This document shows, in pieces, positions 1 to 6,242 of a DNA stretch of 8,274 nucleotides. Source of the DNA: Verrucomicrobia bacterium UBA6354 (GTDB lineage Bacteria; Verrucomicrobiota; Kiritimatiellia; RFP12; UBA1067); NCBI GenBank assembly GCA_002440145.1, contig DJRS01000138.1, positions 1 to 8,274 of the forward strand, read 5' to 3'. The notes under the pieces are model-generated. The model ran no database searches. It saw only the letters and a program-made list of their open reading frames with translations, and had not been told where the DNA came from. Position 1 is the first letter of the stretch. The number at the start of each line of letters is the position of its first letter. A program made the translations under genes and the position numbers.

Positions 1-858
1 CCGGCGCGCGTGCTCGCCAACCTGTTCGAGCGTCTGGTGGGGTATCGTCCCGATTTGGAGAATCCGCAGACGTTCAACGAGAAGATCCAATGGCAGAAAC
101 TCCACCGCATGGCGAACGCGCCCTATCCCGCGCTGGCGGACAAGTGGACCGTGCGCGCGTATGTGGCGGACCGAATCGGGGAGAAGTATTTGACGAAAAT
201 GCACGGCTGCTACCGCGCGTTCGAAGAAATAGACTTTGCCGCATTGCCGCGGCGTTTCGTGTTGAAGCCCAATCACGGTTCGGGGTGGTACAAACTCGTG
301 GCGGACAAGGACCGCGTGGACATCCCGGAACTGAAGCGCCTCTGTGATGGTTGGTTGAAAGAGGATTTCTCGCGGAAGGAATACGAACTCCAATACCGTT
401 CCATTCCGCGGCGTTTGCTCGTGGAGGAGTATCTGGGCGTTCCGGGACATTCGTTGACGGACTACAAGATATTCTGCTTCAACGGCAAAGCGCGGTATGC
501 GGCACTCTATTTCGATCGCTCGAAAAATGGCACCACGATGTGCTATTACGACAAAAACTGGAAGAAACAGCCGTTTTTCGTCAATTACAGACCACATAAG
601 GATGATGTGCCCAAGCCTCCGCAAATGGACGAGCTTTTCGAATTGGCCGAGAAATTGGCGGAAGGTTTTCCGTTCGTCCGCGTGGATTTCTACATTTTGC
701 CCGACGGGGACATCAAATTTGGCGAACTTACCTTCACGCCCGCTTCGGGATTCGGACGCTACAGGCGGATAGTGGATGGCGGCATTGTGGGCGATTACGC
801 GACGGATTATGCACTTGGGCAGTTGCTCTCTCAAGAGACGAAAGAGCCGGGAAAATAA
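1..858 (+). CDS. TupA-like ATP-grasp protein, 5'-truncated by window edge
   Basis: The reading frame is open to the first base. A GTG at 10 could be called as a start but has no room for a ribosome site, and the family normally has more residues before the NP-TFNEK motif, so the gene very probably begins upstream. Residues below count from that GTG. Family landmarks are NPQTFNEKIQWQK (about 19-31), ADKWTVRAYVADRIG (43-57), the ATP-grasp-like FVLKPNHGSG (about 83-92), VEEYLG, DYKIFCFNGK, and the C-terminal RVDFYILPDGD followed by FGELTFTPASGFGRY. The ending is the typical metal/nucleotide-binding half. Members of this family (TupA, from teichuronopeptide synthesis) are thought to join amino acids or similar groups to cell-surface polymers and usually sit among glycosyltransferase genes; none is visible here because the window ends. 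The acceptor and added group cannot be read from sequence. Codons look less GC-rich than in the pump operon, as is common for polysaccharide genes. No clear terminator follows. Confidence 0.85.
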   Translation, partial: PARVLANLFERLVGYRPDLENPQTFNEKIQWQKLHRMANAPYPALADKWTVRAYVADRIGEKYLTKMHGCYRAFEEIDFAALPRRFVLKPNHGSGWYKLVADKDRVDIPELKRLCDGWLKEDFSRKEYELQYRSIPRRLLVEEYLGVPGHSLTDYKIFCFNGKARYAALYFDRSKNGTTMCYYDKNWKKQPFFVNYRPHKDDVPKPPQMDELFELAEKLAEGFPFVRVDFYILPDGDIKFGELTFTPASGFGRYRRIVDGGIVGDYATDYALGQLLSQETKEPGK

Positions 859-993
859 ACTTCATCATCTCGCTTGATTTCTTTCGCTTGGATAGATCTT
901 TCCTTGGCATCCTGTTTCGAACGACTAGTGCGTATTGCCGGAATAAAATGTCGGGGGCGCCGGCAAAGAAGGCAAGCGGACGAGCCCGGTTTT

Positions 994-1002
994 TGATATA
1001 AT
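994..1002 (+). promoter_or_regulatory. Extended -10 promoter for the DUF493 gene
   Basis: TGATATAAT gives a perfect TATAAT (997-1002) preceded by TG one base upstream, the extended -10 form. The hexamer 17 bp upstream (974-979, AAGCGG) is a poor -35 box, which an extended -10 can tolerate. Transcription would start near 1008-1010, about 92 nt before the DUF493 start codon. Assigned by pattern only. Confidence 0.6.
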
Positions 1003-1008
1003 ATGGGT

Positions 1009-1104
1009 ATGGACTTTGAGGGAATCGGTTCCGGGCCTTTCGAGTCGTCCTTTCAATTTCATCTGAACAATGACAATTCATTATCCAAGGAGGTTGTGCC
1101 ATGA
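1009..1104 (+). CDS. Possible 31-aa leaderless leader ORF
   Basis: ATG at 1009 lies 6 nt after the TATAAT, where the first transcribed base is expected, so this frame could be read from a leaderless mRNA. It runs 31 codons (MDFEGIGSGP at the start, SLSKEVVP at the end) and stops at TGA 1102-1104, overlapping the ATG of the DUF493 gene in ATGA. The strong AAGGAGG of the next gene lies inside it. An in-frame ATG also occurs at 1003, but that is too close to the -10 box to be transcribed. I recognise no family, no signal peptide and no run of one amino acid as in attenuator peptides. By rough reckoning, an open frame of this length ending in this overlap would arise by chance in about one case in fifteen. 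It may simply be an untranslated leader. Confidence 0.22.
   Translation: MDFEGIGSGPFESSFQFHLNNDNSLSKEVVP
1087..1093 (+). promoter_or_regulatory. Ribosome binding site of DUF493 gene
   Basis: AAGGAGG lies 7 nt before the ATG at 1101. It is a near-ideal Shine-Dalgarno match and fixes this start codon. Confidence 0.85.
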
Positions 1105-1352
1105 ACGAAGAATTGAAATTCCCGGTCGTCGCCCATCACCGCATCATCGTGAATGCGGAAGGACGCGACGATGCCCAGACCAAGGCGCTCTTTGAGGGCT
1201 TTGATCTTGTGGCGCCCGTTACGGAGGCCAATACGTCGTCCGGCGGGAAGTACGTCTCGTACGGCATCTCGGTGCGCTTCAAGGACCGGGCGGAAATGGC
1301 CAAGTTCGACGAACAGCTCAAGCGCGTGCCCGGACTGAAGATGGTCCTTTAA
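1101..1352 (+). CDS. DUF493 / YbeD-like small protein
   Basis: This is an 83-residue soluble protein, close to the roughly 85-90 residues usual for the family. It begins with a FPVVAHHRIIVNAEG strand-like segment. The family signature follows in the second half: SSGGKYVSYGISVRF (about 46-60), a helix AEMAKFDEQLKRVPG, and the closing GLKMVL, matching the typical K-Y-S-I and VRMVL ending of YbeD. The family has a small alpha/beta fold resembling the regulatory ACT-type domain. Its role is not established; E. coli YbeD lies near lipoate-synthesis genes, but no such neighbour is seen here. The gene appears to be transcribed alone from the TATAAT at 997 and ends at a shared terminator, convergent with the efflux operon. 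No signal peptide or membrane segment is present. Family assignment is fairly sure; function is unknown. Confidence 0.85.
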   Translation: MNEELKFPVVAHHRIIVNAEGRDDAQTKALFEGFDLVAPVTEANTSSGGKYVSYGISVRFKDRAEMAKFDEQLKRVPGLKMVL

Positions 1353-1358
1353 GGACGG

Positions 1359-1376
1359 GCGCGGCTTGCGCCGCGC
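1359..1376. repeat. GC-rich hairpin after DUF493 stop
   Basis: Seven-base arms GCGCGGC (1359-1365) and GCCGCGC (1370-1376) enclose a TTGC loop, six bases after the stop codon. There is no T-tract, so it is unlikely to terminate on its own. It may protect the 3' end of the message, or be one copy of a dispersed genomic palindrome. Only one copy is visible in this window. Confidence 0.45.
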
Positions 1377-1380
1377 ATGA

Positions 1381-1427
1381 AAGAAACAGAAGAGGCTTGT
1401 GCGGGTCGCACAAGCCTCCTTTGTTTT
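1381..1427. terminator. Bidirectional intrinsic terminator between convergent genes
   Basis: An 11-bp perfect stem pairs 1392-1402 (GAGGCTTGTGC) with 1408-1418 (GCACAAGCCTC) around a five-base loop. On the + strand the stem is followed by CTTTGTTTTC. On the - strand it is followed by TCTGTTTCTTTC. Both are T-rich, so the one element can stop transcripts of the DUF493 gene from the left and of the four-gene pump operon from the right. The - strand tract is interrupted by C and G and may be the weaker side. Confidence 0.85.
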
Positions 1428-1443
1428 CGCTTGAGCGTGCGGG

Positions 1444-2985
1444 CTACTGGGCGGACTCCGAAACCGCTTCGCCTTCGGACTCGTCCAGTCCGCCGCCGAG
1501 CGACTTGTAGAGGGCGATGACGTCCGTCGAGATCTGACCGCGGCTGACGACGAACTGCTCCGCGAGGGTCAGCAGGGAGCGCTGGGCGTCGATGACGGCG
1601 GTAAAGTCGCGCAGACCGTTCCGGTACAGATCCTTGGAGATCGCCACCGCTTCCTCCGCGGCCTTGACGGCGCCGCGCAGGGCTTCGTAGCGGTGGTACT
1701 CCTGCGTATACGCCGCATAGGCGTCCCGCACTTCGCCGTATGCCTTCTGGAGCGTCTCCTCGTACTTCAGGAAGGCTTCGTCCATGCGGGCCTCTTCGGC
1801 CTTGACGTTCGCGTAGATGTTGCCGCCCTGGAATATGGGCCAGCTGAAGGAAGGCCCGATCGTGCCGTAGAAGGCGCCTTTGCTCAGGAATTTCTGCACT
1901 TTGACGGACTCGAGCCCCAGGGTGCCGTTGATGAAGAGCCGCGGATACCACTGGGATTTGGCGACGCCCACGTGCGCGACCTGCGCGGCGAGTTCGCGTT
2001 CCGCCGCGCGCACGTCGGGGCGCGTGCGGATGCGGTCCGTCGGCACGGACGCCAGGCGTGTGGGGGCGACGAGCCAGTCGCGGTCGGGGCAGTCCTTCAG
2101 CAGTCCGTGCAGGCTCCCGGGCATGGCGCCCGTGAGGATGGCGAGCGCATTGAGGAGCGACTCCTCCTGCGCGAGCAGGGGCGGGATGGTCGCGTGGGTC
2201 TGGTCCACGATGTACTTGGACTGGCTCACGGCGAGTTCGTCGCCGATGCCCGAATCGAGGCGGGACTTGAGGATGTCGTACGTCTCGGTCTGGAGGACGA
2301 GGTTGGTGCGCGCGACGGCGATGCGCTGCTGGGTCGTGCGCAGGGCGATGTACTGGCGGCCGACTTCCGCCGTCAGGCTGACCCAGGCGTCCGCGAGCGA
2401 CCAGCCTTCCGCCTCGGCGCGCGCCCAGGCTTCTTCCGTCGCGCGGCGGCTGCCGCCGAAGATGTCGATCTCCCACGTGGCGTCGAATCCGCCGCGGAAG
2501 AGGTCGCTATGCACGAATTTGGAGCCGGTCGAGCGCCAACTGCTGTTCCCGGTCGAGGTGTAGCGGTGGTAGTCGCCCCGCGTGGCGGCGCCGTCCAGCG
2601 AGATTTTCGGCAGGTAGGCCGCGTAGGATCCCAGCAGTTCCCAGCGGCTCGCCTCCAGACGGCTGGCGGCCTGCAGGAAGGAGAGGTTGTTCGAGACGGC
2701 CTCGTCCACCAAGTGCGCGAGAACGGGGTCGTCGAACCGCGTCCACCAGAGGCGCACTTCGTTCGTGGAAAGGAGGGTGCGCGCGTCGTCCGCCGCGTCC
2801 GCCGGCGTGAACTCGCCGATGGCGGTCTTGTTCGTGGTGGGCGCCCCGGCGTCCGGCAGGGGACGGTCGGGCAGCGCGTAGACGGGCTCCTCGTAGTCGG
2901 GTCCGACCGAGGGGAGCGCGGCGCATCCGGCGGCTATGAGGGCGATCGCCCCGGTGGCGTAGGCGAAGAATTGCGTTTTTTTCAT
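1444..2985 (-). CDS. RND efflux outer-membrane factor lipoprotein (NodT/OprM family)
   Basis: This 513-residue protein is the outer-membrane exit duct of the tripartite pump, expected to form a trimeric beta-barrel with a long periplasmic alpha-helical tunnel. The N-terminus is a lipoprotein signal: MKK, a hydrophobic stretch, then AAGC with Cys21 as the lipidated residue. Ala rather than Asp follows the Cys, consistent with outer-membrane sorting by E. coli rules. After it comes the family's SVGPDYEEP. Two OEP repeats follow. The first holds WWTRFDDPVLAHLVDEA and FDATWEIDIFGGSRR. The second holds RTRPDVRAAERELAAQVAHVGVAKS with WYPRLFINGTLG, then FSWPIFQGG and a DAYAAYTQEYHRYEAL helix. Length is slightly above the usual 450-490 because of a linker after the signal (about 35-70) and an acidic Ser/Glu tail. 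The frame stays open far upstream, but the signal peptide, the GGAG at 2992-2995 and the ATGA overlap with the transporter stop all fix the start at 2985. It is the last gene of the operon. Confidence 0.95.
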   Translation of the reverse strand: MKKTQFFAYATGAIALIAAGCAALPSVGPDYEEPVYALPDRPLPDAGAPTTNKTAIGEFTPADAADDARTLLSTNEVRLWWTRFDDPVLAHLVDEAVSNNLSFLQAASRLEASRWELLGSYAAYLPKISLDGAATRGDYHRYTSTGNSSWRSTGSKFVHSDLFRGGFDATWEIDIFGGSRRATEEAWARAEAEGWSLADAWVSLTAEVGRQYIALRTTQQRIAVARTNLVLQTETYDILKSRLDSGIGDELAVSQSKYIVDQTHATIPPLLAQEESLLNALAILTGAMPGSLHGLLKDCPDRDWLVAPTRLASVPTDRIRTRPDVRAAERELAAQVAHVGVAKSQWYPRLFINGTLGLESVKVQKFLSKGAFYGTIGPSFSWPIFQGGNIYANVKAEEARMDEAFLKYEETLQKAYGEVRDAYAAYTQEYHRYEALRGAVKAAEEAVAISKDLYRNGLRDFTAVIDAQRSLLTLAEQFVVSRGQISTDVIALYKSLGGGLDESEGEAVSESAQ

Positions 2986-5900
2986 TTTGTTCTCCGATCC
3001 TTGAGTTCGCGGCGGCGCGCCGCGGTAACCGAGAGGTAGGCAAAGAAACGCTTGGCGTGTTCGCGCCAGGTCTGGAAGAGCGCGTAGAGGCCCGGGACGA
3101 GCAGGATGCCGAAGGCGACCGAGAAGGCCATGCCCCAGAATTCCGTCGTGCCCAGGTGGTTGCGGCTCGCCGCGCCGGCCCCCGACGCCACCATCATGGG
3201 GAGCGTGCCCAGGAGCGTCGTGAGCGCCGTCATGAGCAGGGCGCGCAGACGTTCGCCCGCGGCGGAAGCCGCCGCCTCCACGATGGAGTAGTTCTCCTTT
3301 TCGCGCTTGTCCTTCGCGAATTCCACGATGAGAATCGCGTTTTTCGAGGCCAGGCCGATCAGGAGAACCAGGCCGAGCTGCGCGTAGATGGAGAGCGCAT
3401 ACGGCGCGCCGGTCGCCACAATGCCCCAGAAACGCAGGCCTATGAGCGCGCCCAGCACCGCCACGAAGATGGAAAGCATCACCGGCAGCGGAATGGTCCA
3501 CGATTCGTACTGCGCCACGAGGAAGAGGTAGCCGAACAGGACCGCCAGGAAGAGGAGCGGCGCGGCGGAACCCGCATTGCGCTGCTCCTGGTAGGTGATG
3601 CCGGACCATTCATAGCCGTAGTCGTCGGGGAGCGTCTCGGACAGGACTTTCTTGATGTCCTCGATGACGGTTCCGGAGGCCACGCCCGGCTTGGGCATGA
3701 CGTTGACCTGCGCGGAGAGGAACATGTTGTAGCGGCTGACGGTGCGCGGACCGATTTCGCGCGTAATCGTGCCCAGCGCGCCGATCGGGACCATGCCGCC
3801 CTTGTCGGAGCGCACGTACAGGCGCTCGATCGAGGCCGGCGTGGCGCGTCCGGACCAGTCGGACTGCACCGTCACGCGGTTGACCTGCGTGCCGAGGTTC
3901 ACGTCGTTCACGTAGCGCGAGCCGAGGTAGTTCTGGAGCGTCGTGTAGACGGTCGAGACGGGCACGCCGAACATTTCCGCCTTGTCGCGGTCCAGGTTGA
4001 AGCGCAGATGGGGCGTGTCGGCCGTATAGCCCGAGAACGCCGCCATGACGTTCGGCAGGCGGTTGAGCTTGCGCAGGACGTCGCCGAGCACCTCGTACAG
4101 GCGCATGGGATCCGTGTCGCCCTTGGCCTCCAGGCGCAGGTCGATGGCGGAGTTGTTTCCGAGGCCCGGGATGGCCGGCGGCACGAAGACCTTGACGGCC
4201 GGCTCGGGTATCTTCGCGAGGACTTCCTGGAAGCGCTTCATGAGCGGCTGGATCGCCTGGTCGGGACGCGTGCGCTGTTCCCACGGCAGGAGGTCGACGA
4301 TCAGCATGTTCATGTTTTCGCCGCGTCCGCCGATCATGGACATGCCCGAGATGGCGAGGACGGAGTTCACTTCCGGAATCTCCTCCGAAAGCAGTTTCGT
4401 GGCGCGCGAGACGACATCCACCGAACGTTGGCGCGTGGAGCCTTCGGGCAGTTCGAGCGAGCAGAAAATGACGCGCTGGTCTTCTTCCGGCAGGAAGGAG
4501 GTCGAGGTCGTCATGAACATCTGCACGGTCAGGAAGACGACGAGCAGCAGGAGCATGAGCGCCAAGAAGATGCGGCTGGCGAGCCAGCGGGCGCAGGAGA
4601 CGAAGAAGCCCTTGAAGTGCTCCAGGCACCAGTTGAACCACGCGAAGGGTCCGTGCCGGTAGGGTCGCGCCTCGTGCAGGAGAAGCGAGCAGAGGGCGGG
4701 GGCGAGCGTCAGTGCGCACACCGTCGAGAAGCAAACCGCCGCCGAAAGCGTGACGGAGAACTGCTGGTAGATGCGCCCGGTGATGCCGCTCATGAAGCCC
4801 ACGGGCACGAAGATGCCGAGCAGGACGAGGGTCGTGGCGATGACCGCGCTCGTCACGTCGCTCATGGCCTGGATGGTCGCCTCTTTCGCGTTCAGTCCGC
4901 GCGTTTCGATGAGGTATTGCACGCGCTCGACGACGACGATGCAGTCGTCCACCACGACGCCGATGGCGAGGACGAGCCCGAACAGGGTCAGCATGTTGAT
5001 GGAGTAGCCGAGGGCGGACATCAGGATGAAGGTCGAGCAGAGCGAGACGGGGATCGTCAGGCACGGGATGAGCGTCGCGCGCCAGTCCTGCAGGAAGAGA
5101 TAGCAGACGAGCACGACGAGCACGAAGGTGACGACGAGCGTGTCCACGATTTCGCGGATGCAACGCCGCACATAGTCCGTCGCGTCGTAGCCCAGGTCGA
5201 TGGCCATGTCTTCGGGGAAGTCTTTCGCGAGATCGTCGAGGACGGCCTGCGCCGCGTTCATCGTCTCGATGGCGTTCGCGCCCGGTTTCTGCTGCAGGCC
5301 GATGGAGATGGCGTTCCGGTTGTTGTAGAGACCGTTGAACATGTAGTTCTGCTCGCCGATTTCCGTGCGGGCGATGTCTTTCAGCTTGACGATGCCGCCG
5401 TTCCCGTCGCGACGGACGACGATCTCGTTGAATTCCTCGGCCGTCATGAGGCGTCCCTTCGCCAAAAGCGAGTAGGTGTAGCCGCCGTGCGCCTCGGTCG
5501 GGGAGCCGCCCACGGCGCCCAGCGAGGCTTGGATGTTCTGCGCCGAAATGGCCTGTATGACCTCCTCGGAATTCATGCCCTGGGCGGCCATGCGCGCCGG
5601 ATCCAGCCACACGCGAATGGAGAGCTTGGGGCCGTAGATCGTCGCGTCGCCGATGCCCGGCACGCGCAACAGCGCCGGCTGGATGATGCCGTAGGCGTAG
5701 TTCGACAGCTCCAGGCGCGAACGCGTCCCCTTGGGCGAGCCGAGCGAGAAGAAGCCCAGGAAGTCCGTGGACTGGGCGCGGACGCGTCCGCCGAGCTGTT
5801 TCGCTTCGGAAGGCAGCTTCGGTTCGGCCTGCGACATGCGGTTCTGGACCTTCACGAGGTCCATGTCGCGGTCGGACTCGATGTCGAACGAGATGGTCAG

Positions 5901-6209
5901 CTGGTAGTTGCCGTCGTCCGTGCAGTCGCTCGACATGTAGAGCATGTCGTCCACGCCGTTGATTTCGTCTTCCATGGGCGTGGCGATCGTGTTCTGCACT
6001 TCGCGCGCATTGGCGCCCGGATAGTTGTAGGTGACCGAGATCTGCGGCGGGGTCAGCTGGGGATATTGCGCGACCGGCAGTTTCGTGATCGCGAGAATGC
6101 CCGCCATCGTCAGCACGATGGAGATGACCATCGCGAAACGCGGCCGCTCGACAAAGACCCTCGAAAAGGTCTTTATCTTGTCAATCGAGGCTCTAATCGA
6201 CAGTTTCAT
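2982..6209 (-). CDS. RND multidrug efflux transporter, HAE1 (AcrB/MexB) family
   Basis: This 1075-residue inner-membrane proton/drug antiporter is full length for the family (about 1030-1050) with roughly 14 extra N-terminal residues. The layout is standard: TM1 at about 26-44, a large periplasmic domain, TM2-6 (about 355-510), TM7 (about 549-566), a second periplasmic domain, and TM8-12 (about 884-1046). The proton-relay residues are present: Asp421-Asp422 in GVVVDDCIVVVERV (AcrB D407/D408), Lys956 in GLASKNAILIVEFAKD (AcrB K940), and Arg987/Arg989 before LLMTALTTLLG. Family blocks LPVAQYP, YPGANAREVQ, LFLQDWRATLIP, SSFLPDEDQ-like TSFLPEEDQ, and QYESWTIPLPVML are clear. The switch loop reads SGMSMIGGRGEN (621-632), with Met where AcrB has Phe615 and Phe617. 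Start: ATG 6209 with AGGAG at 6221-6225, 33 nt after the adaptor gene. Its TGA overlaps the outer-membrane factor ATG (ATGA), implying translational coupling. Substrates cannot be inferred. Confidence 0.97.
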   Translation of the reverse strand: MKLSIRASIDKIKTFSRVFVERPRFAMVISIVLTMAGILAITKLPVAQYPQLTPPQISVTYNYPGANAREVQNTIATPMEDEINGVDDMLYMSSDCTDDGNYQLTISFDIESDRDMDLVKVQNRMSQAEPKLPSEAKQLGGRVRAQSTDFLGFFSLGSPKGTRSRLELSNYAYGIIQPALLRVPGIGDATIYGPKLSIRVWLDPARMAAQGMNSEEVIQAISAQNIQASLGAVGGSPTEAHGGYTYSLLAKGRLMTAEEFNEIVVRRDGNGGIVKLKDIARTEIGEQNYMFNGLYNNRNAISIGLQQKPGANAIETMNAAQAVLDDLAKDFPEDMAIDLGYDATDYVRRCIREIVDTLVVTFVLVVLVCYLFLQDWRATLIPCLTIPVSLCSTFILMSALGYSINMLTLFGLVLAIGVVVDDCIVVVERVQYLIETRGLNAKEATIQAMSDVTSAVIATTLVLLGIFVPVGFMSGITGRIYQQFSVTLSAAVCFSTVCALTLAPALCSLLLHEARPYRHGPFAWFNWCLEHFKGFFVSCARWLASRIFLALMLLLLVVFLTVQMFMTTSTSFLPEEDQRVIFCSLELPEGSTRQRSVDVVSRATKLLSEEIPEVNSVLAISGMSMIGGRGENMNMLIVDLLPWEQRTRPDQAIQPLMKRFQEVLAKIPEPAVKVFVPPAIPGLGNNSAIDLRLEAKGDTDPMRLYEVLGDVLRKLNRLPNVMAAFSGYTADTPHLRFNLDRDKAEMFGVPVSTVYTTLQNYLGSRYVNDVNLGTQVNRVTVQSDWSGRATPASIERLYVRSDKGGMVPIGALGTITREIGPRTVSRYNMFLSAQVNVMPKPGVASGTVIEDIKKVLSETLPDDYGYEWSGITYQEQRNAGSAAPLLFLAVLFGYLFLVAQYESWTIPLPVMLSIFVAVLGALIGLRFWGIVATGAPYALSIYAQLGLVLLIGLASKNAILIVEFAKDKREKENYSIVEAAASAAGERLRALLMTALTTLLGTLPMMVASGAGAASRNHLGTTEFWGMAFSVAFGILLVPGLYALFQTWREHAKRFFAYLSVTAARRRELKDRRTK
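2992..2995 (-). promoter_or_regulatory. Ribosome binding site of outer-membrane factor
   Basis: GGAG on the - strand lies 6 nt before the ATG at 2985, within the last codons of the transporter gene. It supports this start over the long upstream extension of the same frame. Confidence 0.7.
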
Positions 6210-6220
6210 TTCAATTTGCT

Positions 6221-6225
6221 CTCCT
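6221..6225 (-). promoter_or_regulatory. Ribosome binding site of RND transporter
   Basis: AGGAG on the - strand, 11 nt before the ATG at 6209, within the 33-nt adaptor-transporter gap. The spacing is on the long side. Confidence 0.65.
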
Positions 6226-6242
6226 GGTGGACGTCCGAAGCC

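Noticed and set aside
1693..3039. A 448-codon + strand frame opposite the outer-membrane factor gene
   Set aside because: It is an antisense shadow of the same kind, with Arg/Gly/Val-rich composition and no recognisable motif.
2986..3609. In-frame upstream extension of the outer-membrane factor gene to 3609
   Set aside because: The lipoprotein signal peptide starts at 2985 with its own GGAG, and the extension lies inside the transporter gene in another frame.
6153..6174. Inverted repeat AAAGACC / GGTCTTT near the 5' end of the transporter gene
   Set aside because: It is a seven-base stem inside codons 12-19 and several such repeats are expected by chance in 8 kb. It is too weak to call a regulatory structure.
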